From the NCBI GenBank assembly GCA_905478225.1, contig CAJQHR010000056.1, positions 1 to 64,000 on the forward strand: a stretch of DNA of 64,000 nt, in the 5' to 3' direction. Shown here piece by piece: positions 27,768-37,102 of the stretch (positions within the stretch are counted from its first letter, which is position 1; each line of letters opens with the position of its first letter). Origin of the DNA: an uncultured Crocinitomix sp. (GTDB taxonomy: Bacteria; Bacteroidota; Bacteroidia; Flavobacteriales_D; Crocinitomicaceae). The position numbers and the translations under genes are program-made. The notes under the pieces were generated by a model. That model saw nothing but the letters and a program-made list of their open reading frames with translations. It made no database searches and was not told where the DNA came from.

Positions 27768-30110
27768 CTAATTAGCGAGTAGCTCCTCATCAAACATCTT
27801 CAAGATTCGCCCGTATTCATCAATCCAACTTGTTGTTTCTTTAAAACCGTGCGGTTCAATCGGGTATCCAACTAAATCCCAATCTGTTTTGCCGAGTTCA
27901 ATAAAACGCTGTGCTAATCGAGCAACATCTTGGTATTGTACGTTATTGTCTACCATACCGTGCACCATTAATAGCCTGTCTTCTAATTTGTCTGCGAAAT
28001 AAATAGGCGAACTTTTTTCGAATGCTTTTGGATCTTCTAACGGTGTGTTTAATATGTTTGAGGTGTAGGCGTGATTATAATGCGCCCAATCAGTAACCGA
28101 TCGCACAGCAGCGCCGCACTTAAATTTACCAGGTTCGGTAAGTAAGGCCATTATTGTTAAAAATCCACCATAAGAGCCGCCGTACATTCCAATTCGATTC
28201 GGATCAATGTCGTAATCTTCGATTAAAAGTTCTCGGGCGTCTACATAATCGCTCAAATCTTTCCCTCCCATATGTCGATAAATGTCTGTTCTAAAATCGC
28301 GACCATAGCCCTTACTCGCTCTAAAATCAATATCCATTACTGTATATCCTTTATCACAAAGCAGGTTGTTAAACATGTATTCGCGATAATAACCACTCCA
28401 CCAATTATGGGCATTTTGTATATAGCCAGCACCATGCACAAAAAATACTGCGGCCCCATTTTTTTTGTCAGCCGTTGGTTCATAAATTCGGGCGTGTATT
28501 TCTTCACCGTCGGCCGCGTTATAAGTGATAATTGGTGGTGTTCGCCATTTGTAGTTTTGAAAAGCGTCACTTGGAGATTTCGTAATTTGTTTTAAAGATG
28601 TCTCCTTTGTGTTTTCAGCTAAATACAAATCCCAAGGTTTGTTTTTAAAGGAGTAATTCACCAAGAGCCATTTTTCATTGGGCGAAACAAGTACTTCGTG
28701 GTTGCCATCTTCATTTAAAATTGGACTTAGTTTTTTCGATTTAATGTCTAAATGGTAGAATTCTCTATTTCCTGGATGGTTTTTATTGGCGCTAATAAAA
28801 AATTTGGCTTTATCGTCTGAAAGGATTGCTTCGTGAATTTCAAATTTGCCTTCTGTTAATGCTTTTGTTTCATTTGATTTAGTATTGGTCATGTAAAGGT
28901 GCGAATATCCTGTTTTTTCCGATTGAAAATAATAAGAATTGTCATCCATCCAGCCTACATTTCCTTTCGCCATGTTCCAACTCGAAATTCCTGGTCCACC
29001 AATCCATGCGGCATCATATTGGTGGTTTGTCTCTTTCAACTCACCTGAAGCTACATCATAATAGCATAACCAGCGGTCTTTGTTGTCGTAGGATTTTATT
29101 TCAATTAAACATTTGTCACCTGAGTTATTGAAGCCATGGAGATGGTAGATCAGTTCTTTTTCATAATTTTCTGTTTCTCTTTCGAGATAATCAGTATAGT
29201 ATTCAGGAGCATTATTTACACCTGATAAATTCGAAAAGTCAATTTGAATCGTGGTGTCTTGATCGAGGTGCCAAATGAATAGTTCGTGTTTTGGGTTTTC
29301 GGCACCAACTTTACTCCGCGCCTTTTTCGCAGCTGAATAACCATCAGTTGATACATAGGCCATGTATTGCGTTTTTGTGTTTTTAGGATTCCTACTTTTA
29401 CTAATCGCTGCGGTGTTTAATTCGTGATTAATTACTATGTTATTGAGTGACCATCCTTCCAAATAAAATGGTTTTATAAATTGAGGACTTGTGAGTTTTT
29501 GATAATCACGTTCAGCTTTTAATTTTGCTTTTTTTACTCGAACCGTTTCAAAGAGGGTTTCTTGTTGTTCTTCTAAATAGTTTAATTCTGCGTCAGGTGC
29601 AGGCGTATTTCCGGGTTGCACATTCGTTAATTGCATTAGTGTTCCTTTTGCAGTGTGCAGGGCGTACAGGTTGCTTTCGCGCAAAAGAACCACCTGATCT
29701 TCAATGATTGAATGGATTTGAAAGTCGCTTGCATCCGAATAAATTAGCTCGATTTTTTCGCCTTTGTCTATGCTGTAAAGAGATATGCCCGATTTAAAAT
29801 AGGCTTTTCCATTTCCTTTATCTGACCCACCAATTGGAAGGGCTTGACCGTTAAAATTTATTTTATTGTAAAACCCTTCTTGAATTGAATACACATAATA
29901 AGGTGCTACCAATTCGTTGTCTTTATTCCACCTGAAATAGATATGCGCGCTATTTGGTCCCCAATTAAAATCAAAAGGTTGGTGTCCAATGAATTCATTT
30001 CCCTTCATGATCTCGTCCATTTTTAGTTCGGAATTTTGTCCGGAAACAGCGACTGAAATAATTAGAAATAAGAGCGTAAGCTTGGATTTTGTTAATTGAA
30101 AAATTCGCAT
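27768..30110 (-). CDS. S9-family prolyl oligopeptidase/dipeptidyl peptidase IV-like
   Basis: A 780-residue secreted serine peptidase with a signal peptide ending ISVAVSGQ. Residues 30-500 are a beta-propeller, followed by an alpha/beta hydrolase domain. The catalytic triad is visible: Ser646 in GGSYGGF, Asp721 in MVDNNV and His754 in EPHGFKE. Likely cleaves short proline-containing peptides in the periplasm. Divergent from marR, whose upstream region holds a palindrome that could affect both. Confidence 0.92.
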   Translation of the reverse strand: MRIFQLTKSKLTLLFLIISVAVSGQNSELKMDEIMKGNEFIGHQPFDFNWGPNSAHIYFRWNKDNELVAPYYVYSIQEGFYNKINFNGQALPIGGSDKGNGKAYFKSGISLYSIDKGEKIELIYSDASDFQIHSIIEDQVVLLRESNLYALHTAKGTLMQLTNVQPGNTPAPDAELNYLEEQQETLFETVRVKKAKLKAERDYQKLTSPQFIKPFYLEGWSLNNIVINHELNTAAISKSRNPKNTKTQYMAYVSTDGYSAAKKARSKVGAENPKHELFIWHLDQDTTIQIDFSNLSGVNNAPEYYTDYLERETENYEKELIYHLHGFNNSGDKCLIEIKSYDNKDRWLCYYDVASGELKETNHQYDAAWIGGPGISSWNMAKGNVGWMDDNSYYFQSEKTGYSHLYMTNTKSNETKALTEGKFEIHEAILSDDKAKFFISANKNHPGNREFYHLDIKSKKLSPILNEDGNHEVLVSPNEKWLLVNYSFKNKPWDLYLAENTKETSLKQITKSPSDAFQNYKWRTPPIITYNAADGEEIHARIYEPTADKKNGAAVFFVHGAGYIQNAHNWWSGYYREYMFNNLLCDKGYTVMDIDFRASKGYGRDFRTDIYRHMGGKDLSDYVDARELLIEDYDIDPNRIGMYGGSYGGFLTIMALLTEPGKFKCGAAVRSVTDWAHYNHAYTSNILNTPLEDPKAFEKSSPIYFADKLEDRLLMVHGMVDNNVQYQDVARLAQRFIELGKTDWDLVGYPIEPHGFKETTSWIDEYGRILKMFDEELLAN

Positions 30111-30162
30111 ATGACAATTGAAAAATGGATAGCACGGGGAAGAAATAAAAAAAACGATAAAA

Positions 30163-30176
30163 CTATGCGTGCATAG
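30163..30176. promoter_or_regulatory. Probable MarR operator
   Basis: CTATGC-GT-GCATAG, a perfect 6-bp inverted repeat with 2-bp spacer. It ends 12 bp before the -7 box of marR and lies between marR and the divergent S9 peptidase gene, a usual place for a MarR autoregulatory site. Confidence 0.45.
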
Positions 30177-30188
30177 GAATAATATTAT

Positions 30189-30196
30189 TATATTTG
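30189..30196 (+). promoter_or_regulatory. Bacteroidota -7 box for marR and the beta-oxidation operon
   Basis: TATATTTG matches TAnnTTTG exactly, about 30 bp before the marR ATG. No TTG is at the expected -33 position; the palindrome occupies it. Confidence 0.45.
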
Positions 30197-30226
30197 GTAC
30201 CCTTTAAAGATAATAAATAATATTGA

Positions 30227-30694
30227 ATGAATAAAGAACAATTATTTGAATTTCATGTTAGAAATAACTGGTTCAAGATTTCCCGCTATTATAATCAAGT
30301 GGCTGCTCAATATGATATGTCCTTCTCGTGGGGATTTATATTGCTGAACATTGAGAAAGAAGGCACCCCTAGTACTGCATTAGGACCAAAAATGGGGATG
30401 GAACCTACAAGTCTATCTCGTACGCTTAAAAACATGGAAGAAAAAGGACTCATTCGACGTCAAGCTGATGCAGTTGATAAACGAAAGTCTCTTGTGTTTT
30501 TAACAAATGAAGGTGTATTAAAAAGAAAAATGGCAAGAGATGTTGTACTCGGTTTTAATGAAAAAGTTTACGAAAGTCTGCCCAAAACCAAAGTCAAAGC
30601 ATTTTTTGAAGTGATGGAGAAGGTTGATGTTTTATTGACAGATTTATTGGAAGACAATAAAGTATTTGAAAAAAATGGTTTAAAAGTAAAGTAA
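30227..30694 (+). CDS. MarR-family transcription regulator of the beta-oxidation operon
   Basis: A 155-residue winged-helix protein with the MarR pattern MEPTSLSRTLKNMEEKGLIR (recognition helix) and RKSLVFLTNEGVLKRK (wing), flanked by dimerisation helices. It heads the operon fadJ-S23-fadA-GNAT-acyl-CoA dehydrogenase. Regulators at this position usually sense acyl-CoA or fatty acids; this is inferred from context. A palindrome upstream suggests autoregulation. Confidence 0.9.
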   Translation: MNKEQLFEFHVRNNWFKISRYYNQVAAQYDMSFSWGFILLNIEKEGTPSTALGPKMGMEPTSLSRTLKNMEEKGLIRRQADAVDKRKSLVFLTNEGVLKRKMARDVVLGFNEKVYESLPKTKVKAFFEVMEKVDVLLTDLLEDNKVFEKNGLKVK

Positions 30695-30724
30695 GTTCTT
30701 GCTTACATCCAAAACAAATAAAAT

Positions 30725-33127
30725 ATGAATAGAAAAATTAGAAAGGTAGCGGTTTTAGGATCAGGAGTAATGGGGTCCGCAATAGCTTGCCACTTTGCAA
30801 ATATTGGTTGCAATGTTCTTTTATTAGACATGGTTCCAAGAGAATTAAATGCTGCTGAGCAAAAGAAAGGACTTACATTAGAAGATAAGGCCGTTCGAAA
30901 TCGGTTAGTGAATGATTTTTTGAAAGCATCACTTAAGTCAAATCCTTCCCCAATTTATAAAAAGTCATTTGCGGATCGCATTGAAACTGGAAATTTTGAT
31001 GATGATTTTGAGGAGATAAACAGTTGCGATTGGGTGATTGAAGTAGTCGTGGAACGGCTGGATATTAAGAAAATCATCTTTGATAAGGTTGATAAATACA
31101 GAAAACCAGGCACATTAGTTTCTTCGAATACATCTGGTATTCCAATTCACATGATGCTAGAAGGGCGAAGTGAAGATTTCCAAAAATATTTTTGTGGGAC
31201 TCACTTCTTTAACCCGCCGCGTTATTTAAAATTGCTAGAGATTATTCCAACACCAAAAACAGATCCAGCTATTGTGGATTTTTTCATGCATTACGGCGCT
31301 CGTTTTTTAGGAAAGAAAACAGTATTATGCAAAGATACCCCGGCGTTTATTGCGAATAGAGTTGGGGTATATTCTATTATGTCATTGTTTCATTTAGTAG
31401 ATGAAATGGGATTGACGGTGGAAGAGGTTGATAAATTAACGGGACCAGTTTTGGGTAGACCAAAATCGGCAACTTTCAGAACATGTGATGTAGTTGGTTT
31501 GGATACATTGGTTCATGTTGCCAATGGTGTTCATGAAAACTGCCCTAATGATGAAGAGAATGCCCAATTCCAATTGCCAGATTATATCGGGCAAATGGTT
31601 GAAAAAGGTTGGTTAGGATCAAAGTCTAAGCAAGGGTTTTATAAAAAAGAGGTTGTTGATGGTGAAAAAGCAATTTTATCACTTAATCTTAAAACATTAG
31701 AATATGAAGGAAAATCGAAAGTGAACTTCCCAATATTCGCGCAAACCAAAACAGTTGACGATTTAGCCACGCGAACTAAAATGTTGTTCGGAGATAAAGG
31801 CAGAGCAGGTGAGTTTTATCGCAAGGCTTTTTCTGGCTTATTCGCTTACGTTTCGAATAGAATACCAGAAATTTCTGACGAATTACACAAAATTGATGAC
31901 GCATTAAGAGCTGGTTTCGGTTGGGAATTAGGACCGTTCGAAACTTGGGATATCGTTGGTGTTGAGAAATTCATGGAAGTGATTAAGGCACACGGCAAAA
32001 CCGTTTCACCTTGGATTCAACAAATGTTAGACGCTGGAATCAAATCGTTTTACAAAGTAGAGAACGGTGTCAAAATGTATTATGACATTGCTGCAGGTGA
32101 TTATAAAGTCATTCCTGGAACAGAAAACTTATTGTTTATTGAGAACCTTAGATCAGGCAATACTGTTTGGGAGAATAACGATTGTCATTTAATGGACATA
32201 GGAGATGGAATTTTGAACCTAGAATTCCATACCAAAATGAATACAATTGGTGGCGGAGTGCTGCAAGGAATAAATAAAGGAATCGATTTAGCTGAAACAG
32301 AATATAAAGGATTAGTCATTTCTAATAACGGTCAAAACTTCTCTGCTGGTGCAAATGTTGGATTGATTTTTATGATGGCTGTGGAGCAAGAATATGACGA
32401 GTTAAATTTTGCAATCAAGCAATTTCAAGATACCATGATGCGTATTCGCTATTCATCATGTCCGGTAATTGTTGCACCGCACAATATGGCGTTAGGCGGA
32501 GGTTGTGAAATGTCCATGCACGCAGATAAGGTAATCGCTCATGCTGAATTATACATGGGACTAGTTGAATTCGGCGTTGGTTTAATCCCAGGCGGTGGAG
32601 GAACTAAAGAGTTTGCCAAACGTTTTTCTGATAACATGAAGCCTGGAGATGTCCGCATCAATAGATTCAGAGATAGCTTCTTGACAATTGGTCAAGCACA
32701 AGTATCTACCTCAGCTTATGAAGCATTTGATTTAGGCTATTTACGTGTAGGAATTGATGAAGTAGTCGTTGATCGCGATTATCAATTAACGAGAGCGAAA
32801 GAAGCATGTTTGTCATTACACAACGGTGGATATACGCAACCAGTAAAAGCAAAAGACATTACAGTCCTCGGCCAAGAAGGTTTAGGAATTGTATATGTTG
32901 GTGCAGACACAATGGCGCATGGAAATTATATCTCGGAACACGATAAATACATTTCCGAAAAATTAGGCTTTGTATTAGCGGGTGGCGATTTATCTGATTT
33001 AACGAAAGTGGATGAACAATACTTGCTGGATTTAGAGCGCAAGGCGTTTTTGGATCTCTGTGCGAAGAAGAAGACATTAGAAAGGATACAGTCGATTGTA
33101 ACGAAGGGTAAGGTATTAAGAAATTAA
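30725..33127 (+). CDS. 3-hydroxyacyl-CoA dehydrogenase/enoyl-CoA hydratase (FadB/FadJ-like, reversed domain order)
   Basis: An 800-residue bifunctional beta-oxidation enzyme. The N-terminal NAD-binding domain has GSGVMGSAIACHFANIG, the HFFNPPRYLKLLEIIP motif and a C-terminal dehydrogenase domain (to about residue 440). The enoyl-CoA hydratase part follows (residues 490-720) with NNGQNFSAGAN, the oxyanion residues ALGGGCEMS and the glutamate segment GLVEFGVGLIPGGGG. This order (dehydrogenase first) is opposite to E. coli FadB/FadJ and is usual in Bacteroidota. The thiolase gene follows after a small S23 gene. Confidence 0.93.
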   Translation: MNRKIRKVAVLGSGVMGSAIACHFANIGCNVLLLDMVPRELNAAEQKKGLTLEDKAVRNRLVNDFLKASLKSNPSPIYKKSFADRIETGNFDDDFEEINSCDWVIEVVVERLDIKKIIFDKVDKYRKPGTLVSSNTSGIPIHMMLEGRSEDFQKYFCGTHFFNPPRYLKLLEIIPTPKTDPAIVDFFMHYGARFLGKKTVLCKDTPAFIANRVGVYSIMSLFHLVDEMGLTVEEVDKLTGPVLGRPKSATFRTCDVVGLDTLVHVANGVHENCPNDEENAQFQLPDYIGQMVEKGWLGSKSKQGFYKKEVVDGEKAILSLNLKTLEYEGKSKVNFPIFAQTKTVDDLATRTKMLFGDKGRAGEFYRKAFSGLFAYVSNRIPEISDELHKIDDALRAGFGWELGPFETWDIVGVEKFMEVIKAHGKTVSPWIQQMLDAGIKSFYKVENGVKMYYDIAAGDYKVIPGTENLLFIENLRSGNTVWENNDCHLMDIGDGILNLEFHTKMNTIGGGVLQGINKGIDLAETEYKGLVISNNGQNFSAGANVGLIFMMAVEQEYDELNFAIKQFQDTMMRIRYSSCPVIVAPHNMALGGGCEMSMHADKVIAHAELYMGLVEFGVGLIPGGGGTKEFAKRFSDNMKPGDVRINRFRDSFLTIGQAQVSTSAYEAFDLGYLRVGIDEVVVDRDYQLTRAKEACLSLHNGGYTQPVKAKDITVLGQEGLGIVYVGADTMAHGNYISEHDKYISEKLGFVLAGGDLSDLTKVDEQYLLDLERKAFLDLCAKKKTLERIQSIVTKGKVLRN

Positions 33128-33132
33128 TTCCA

Positions 33133-33163
33133 AGATGTTAGAGGTTAGATTTTAGAAGTTAGA
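33133..33163 (+). repeat. Left inverted repeat of the S23 cassette
   Basis: A 31-bp GATGTTAGA/TTAGATTTTAGA-type sequence. It matches the reverse complement of 33514-33547 at most positions, and the S23 gene starts inside its end. Confidence 0.55.
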
Positions 33164-33165
33164 CA

Positions 33166-33519
33166 ATGCATAATTTTAGAGAGTTAGATATTTGGAAAAA
33201 ATCTATTGAGTTTTCAAAGAAAACAATTTTGATTACCAAAGATTTTCCATTTTCTGAGTTGTATGGATTAGTAAGTCAAATGAATCGTGCTTCAATCTCT
33301 ATTCCCTCTAGTATTCCAGAAGGAGCAAGTCGCGATTCGAACAAGGATTTTAATCGCTTTTTGCAAATAGCAATAGGATCAGCCTTTGAATTAGAGACTC
33401 AAATTATTTTGGGAGCGGAATTTAGCTTCATCCCACAAGTAAAGGCAAATGAATTAATAAATGAACTATACGAAATACAAAGAATGATGAACGGATTCAG
33501 ATTGAAATTAAAAATCTAA
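33166..33519 (+). CDS. S23/four-helix-bundle protein
   Basis: A 117-residue four-helix-bundle protein of the S23 ribosomal-intervening-sequence family. Signature segments are FRELDIWKKSIEFSKK, the SQMNRASISIPSSIPEGASR motif and FLQIAIGSAFELETQI. The family is related to Avd of diversity-generating retroelements and to proteins coded in 23S rRNA insertions; its function is unclear. It interrupts an otherwise tight fad operon and is bounded by imperfect inverted repeats, suggesting a mobile cassette. Confidence 0.9.
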   Translation: MHNFRELDIWKKSIEFSKKTILITKDFPFSELYGLVSQMNRASISIPSSIPEGASRDSNKDFNRFLQIAIGSAFELETQIILGAEFSFIPQVKANELINELYEIQRMMNGFRLKLKI

Positions 33520-33547
33520 GATCCAACATCTAAAATCTAACATCTAG
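33514..33547 (-). repeat. Right inverted repeat of the S23 cassette
   Basis: An inverted copy of the 33133-33163 repeat. It contains the S23 stop codon and ends 5 bp before the thiolase ATG. Confidence 0.55.
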
Positions 33548-33552
33548 TAAAA

Positions 33553-34731
33553 ATGACAACAGCATATATAGTAAAAGCATATAGAACAGCAGTAGGAAAA
33601 GCAAATAAAGGTGGATTCAGATTTTCTCGCCCAGATGACTTAGCCGCTGATGTGATTAAACACATTCTATCAGAAGTTCCTCAATTGGATCATGAGTTAA
33701 TTGATGATGTTATTGTAGGGAACGCAATGCCGGAAGCCGAGCAGGGGTTAAACGTGGGAAGATTTATCTCTTTAATGGGGTTAGATACCAACAAAGTGCC
33801 GGGGATGACTGTGAATCGATATTGTTCTTCTGGAATTGAAACCATGGCTATCGCAAAGGCTAAAATTGAAGCAGGTATTGCAGATGTAATTATTGCAGGT
33901 GGAACGGAATCAATGTCTGCCATAGCAATGGGAGGTTGGCGCGTTGTTCCTAATGCCAAAATTTCTAAAGACCATGCCGATTGGTATTGGGGAATGGGAA
34001 ATACAGCAGAGGAAGTTGCAAAACAATTTGATATCTCTAGAGAGGCGCAGGATGAATTTGCATTCAATTCGCATATGAAGGCTTTGAAAGCTATTCAGGA
34101 TGGAAAGTTTACGGACGAGATCGTTCCAATTAATGTGAATGAAGTTTATCTTGATGCCAACGGTAAAAGAGCCGAACGCGTAAACACAATTCGTGTTGAT
34201 GAAGGCCCTCGTTTGCGAACAACGGTTGAAGCGTTAGCAAGATTAAGACCAGTATTTGCGGCAAACGGATCGGTGACTGCAGGTAATGCTTCTCAAATGT
34301 CGGATGGCGCTGCATTTTGCCTAATGATGTCTGAGGAAATGGTTAAAAAATTGAATTTAGAACCTATTGCACGCCTCGTATCTTACAAAGTTGTTGGCGT
34401 ACCACCACGAATTATGGGGATTGGACCTGTTGAGGCCATTCCTGGTGCTGTGAAAATGGCTGGTTTGCAAATGAATGATATCGATTTATTTGAATTGAAC
34501 GAGGCATTTGCGTCACAGTCGTTAGCGGTTATTAAAGAAACGGGAGTGAATCCTGATATTGTAAATGTAAACGGTGGAGCAATTGCTTTAGGGCATCCAC
34601 TAGGTTGCACAGGCGCAAAATTATCTGTTCAAGTAATGAGTGAATTAAAACGCCGTAACGGTAAATATGGTGTTGTTACTATGTGTATTGGAACAGGACA
34701 AGGAGCGGCAGGTGTAATTGAAATGATGTAA
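33553..34731 (+). CDS. Acetyl-CoA C-acyltransferase (3-ketoacyl-CoA thiolase, FadA-like)
   Basis: A 392-residue thiolase that cleaves 3-ketoacyl-CoA with CoA in the last step of beta-oxidation. The nucleophilic Cys91 is in NRYCSSG, His in NEAFASQS context and GHPLGCTGAK, and the second Cys in CIGTGQG. It pairs functionally with the FadJ-like protein upstream. GNAT starts 2 bp after its stop. Confidence 0.95.
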   Translation: MTTAYIVKAYRTAVGKANKGGFRFSRPDDLAADVIKHILSEVPQLDHELIDDVIVGNAMPEAEQGLNVGRFISLMGLDTNKVPGMTVNRYCSSGIETMAIAKAKIEAGIADVIIAGGTESMSAIAMGGWRVVPNAKISKDHADWYWGMGNTAEEVAKQFDISREAQDEFAFNSHMKALKAIQDGKFTDEIVPINVNEVYLDANGKRAERVNTIRVDEGPRLRTTVEALARLRPVFAANGSVTAGNASQMSDGAAFCLMMSEEMVKKLNLEPIARLVSYKVVGVPPRIMGIGPVEAIPGAVKMAGLQMNDIDLFELNEAFASQSLAVIKETGVNPDIVNVNGGAIALGHPLGCTGAKLSVQVMSELKRRNGKYGVVTMCIGTGQGAAGVIEMM

Positions 34732-34733
34732 GC

Positions 34734-35183
34734 TTGAGAAATATTGTCGACATAAAGAAAGTAGATGCTAGCCAAATTCGTGATTTGCGTTATAAAGTGC
34801 TCTGGCCTCATTTAGAGGGTCCTGATGCTTGTCAAATTGCACCGGATTCTGCTGACTCAACTTTTCACATGGCGGCTATAGCAGATGGTAAAGTAGTGGG
34901 AACTGCCACTTTAATTGTGGATATTAACCCTCGTTTTACTGAAAAAAATCAATACCGACTAAGAGCAATGGCGACCGATCCCGAGATGAGGGGATATGGT
35001 GTTGGCGCCCAATTAGTCGTGAAAGCTATTGAAGAATTAAAGAAAAAGAATGTAAAGCTCTTGTGGTGTGATGCCCGGTTAATAGCAACTGGATTTTACG
35101 AAAAACAAGACTTTAAAATAAAAGGTCGGGTCTACCAAGTGCCCAAAATAGGACCGCATAAATTAATGTATAAAGCGTTGTAA
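34734..35183 (+). CDS. GNAT-family N-acetyltransferase
   Basis: A 149-residue acetyltransferase with the acetyl-CoA loop RAMATDPEMRGYGVGAQLV (motif A) and motif B-like LLWCDARLIATGFYEKQDF. The substrate is unknown. It starts with TTG 2 bp after the thiolase stop and sits between beta-oxidation genes, so it is probably translated with them. Confidence 0.88.
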   Translation: MRNIVDIKKVDASQIRDLRYKVLWPHLEGPDACQIAPDSADSTFHMAAIADGKVVGTATLIVDINPRFTEKNQYRLRAMATDPEMRGYGVGAQLVVKAIEELKKKNVKLLWCDARLIATGFYEKQDFKIKGRVYQVPKIGPHKLMYKAL

Positions 35184-35194
35184 TAAAACAAGAA

Positions 35195-36997
35195 ATGGAA
35201 GAAAAACAGCCCATCAAAGGAGGAGAATTCATAATTAGAGAAACAAATTGTGATTCAATTTTCACTCCTGAAGATTATAGTGAAGAACAAAGAATGATTG
35301 CCTCAACTTGTTTGGAGTTTATTCGACAAGAAATAGACCCAAATCTCGATAGAATTGATGCAATGGAAGAAGGTTTATTGCCTTCGTTAGTTGAAAAAGC
35401 AGGAGAGTTAGGAATGTTAGGCATGTCTGTCCCAATGGACTTAAGTGGTATGGGAGCTGATTTCCCTACATCTATTTTAGCGACTGAATATTTGGGAAGA
35501 GGACATTCGTTCTCAGTAGCTTATGGAGCACATACTGGAATTGGGACTTTGCCAATTTTGTATTATGGAACTGAGGCGCAAAAACAAAAATACATTCCAA
35601 ATTTAGCAACTGGCGTATGGAAAGCTGCTTATTGTTTAACTGAACCGAGTTCAGGTTCTGACGCGAATTCTGGAAAAACAACGGCCAAATTAACAGATGA
35701 CGGTAAAAGTTATGTGATTAATGGTCAAAAAATGTGGATTACAAATGCCGGGTTTGCAAATGTGTTTACTGTTTTTGCTAAAATTGATGATGACGATAAT
35801 TTAACGGGATTTATTGTTGATGCAGATGCGGAAGGAATCACTTTAAATGCGGAAGAAAAAAAGATGGGAATTAAAGGATCATCTACACGCCAAGTGTTCT
35901 TCAATAATGTAACTATTCCAGCGGAAAATTTATTGGGCGATCGTAATCAAGGATTCAAGATTGCTTTGAACATCCTTAACATTGGGCGAATCAAGTTAGC
36001 AGCTGGTGTATTGGGTGGAGCGAAAGAAGTAATCAATCACTCGATTAGATATGCGAATGAAAGAGAACAATTTGGCAGATCCATTTCCAAATACGGAGCG
36101 ATCAGACATAAGATTGCAGAGCAAGCTATTGGAACTTTTGCTTTAGAATCGGCAGTTTACCGTTTGGCAGCTGATATTGATCAGGCTATTGCAGCAAATG
36201 TTACTGCAGGAATGGATAAGCAAAAAGCAACTTTAAAAGGAATTGAAGAATTTGCAGCAGAATGTGCTATGTTGAAAGTAGTAGGTTCTGAAGTGTTGGA
36301 TTATTGTGTTGATGAAGCCGTGCAAATATTTGGCGGAATGGGCTTTTCAGCTGAATCAACTGTTGAAAGAGCTTATCGCGATTCTCGAATTAACCGAATC
36401 TTTGAAGGAACCAACGAAATCAATCGCTTATTAACAGTGGATATGATTTTGAAGAAAGCCATGAAAGGTGAATTGGATTTAATGGGACCTGCTATGGCAG
36501 TTGCGAACGAATTAATGAGCATACCTGATTTTGAGGATCCTTCTGATGAATTTTTTGCAGAAGAGAAAAAATACATTGCCAACTTTAAGAAAACCTTAAT
36601 GATGGTGGCAGGTACAGCAGCGCAAAAATTGATGATGCAGCTTTCAAAAGAGCAAGAGGTTTTAATGAATATCGCTGACATTGCAAATAATGTATATGTT
36701 GCTGAATCGTTGCTGCTGCGTGTGGAAAAAATGGTGAAAGCAAGAGGGGCAGACGCTTGCGCTGAATATATCGCGATTGTAAACACCTATTTGTTTGATG
36801 CGGCTGACCGTATTAATAAGTCTGGTAAAGACGCTTTAATGGCATTTGTAGAGGGAGATGAAATGAGAATGATGTTGATGGGCTTAAAACGATTCACGAA
36901 AGTGGCGCCGTACAACACGAAAAATGCACGTCAAGTTATTGCAACAAAATTGATAGAAAAAGGGGAGTACTGCCTTTCAGATGCTGTGAATTTATAA
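35195..36997 (+). CDS. Acyl-CoA dehydrogenase (very-long-chain type)
   Basis: A 600-residue FAD enzyme of the first beta-oxidation step. The core (residues 20-415) has YCLTEPSSGSDANSG (FAD/substrate binding), KMWITNAGFA, GIKGSSTRQVFFNNVTIP and FGGMGFSAESTVERAYRDSR. The catalytic Glu lies in IFEGTNEINRLL. A further C-terminal extension (residues 430-600) is as in the VLCAD/ACAD9 type. It closes the operon and is followed by a strong terminator. Confidence 0.94.
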   Translation: MEEKQPIKGGEFIIRETNCDSIFTPEDYSEEQRMIASTCLEFIRQEIDPNLDRIDAMEEGLLPSLVEKAGELGMLGMSVPMDLSGMGADFPTSILATEYLGRGHSFSVAYGAHTGIGTLPILYYGTEAQKQKYIPNLATGVWKAAYCLTEPSSGSDANSGKTTAKLTDDGKSYVINGQKMWITNAGFANVFTVFAKIDDDDNLTGFIVDADAEGITLNAEEKKMGIKGSSTRQVFFNNVTIPAENLLGDRNQGFKIALNILNIGRIKLAAGVLGGAKEVINHSIRYANEREQFGRSISKYGAIRHKIAEQAIGTFALESAVYRLAADIDQAIAANVTAGMDKQKATLKGIEEFAAECAMLKVVGSEVLDYCVDEAVQIFGGMGFSAESTVERAYRDSRINRIFEGTNEINRLLTVDMILKKAMKGELDLMGPAMAVANELMSIPDFEDPSDEFFAEEKKYIANFKKTLMMVAGTAAQKLMMQLSKEQEVLMNIADIANNVYVAESLLLRVEKMVKARGADACAEYIAIVNTYLFDAADRINKSGKDALMAFVEGDEMRMMLMGLKRFTKVAPYNTKNARQVIATKLIEKGEYCLSDAVNL

Positions 36998-37020
36998 GAT
37001 TAACAAATCTCAATTAACAT

Positions 37021-37060
37021 AAAAAGAGCGCTCCTAGTTTATAGGGCGCTCTTTTTTTAT
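37021..37060. terminator. Terminator between convergent genes
   Basis: Stem AAAAAGAGCGC / GCGCTCTTTTT with a 14-nt loop and a T tract on both strands. It ends both the beta-oxidation operon and the minus-strand gene at 37103. Confidence 0.9.
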
Positions 37061-37102
37061 TTTTGAATTCAATAGTTAGTTCAACTCATTGCGCACTGTT
37101 CG

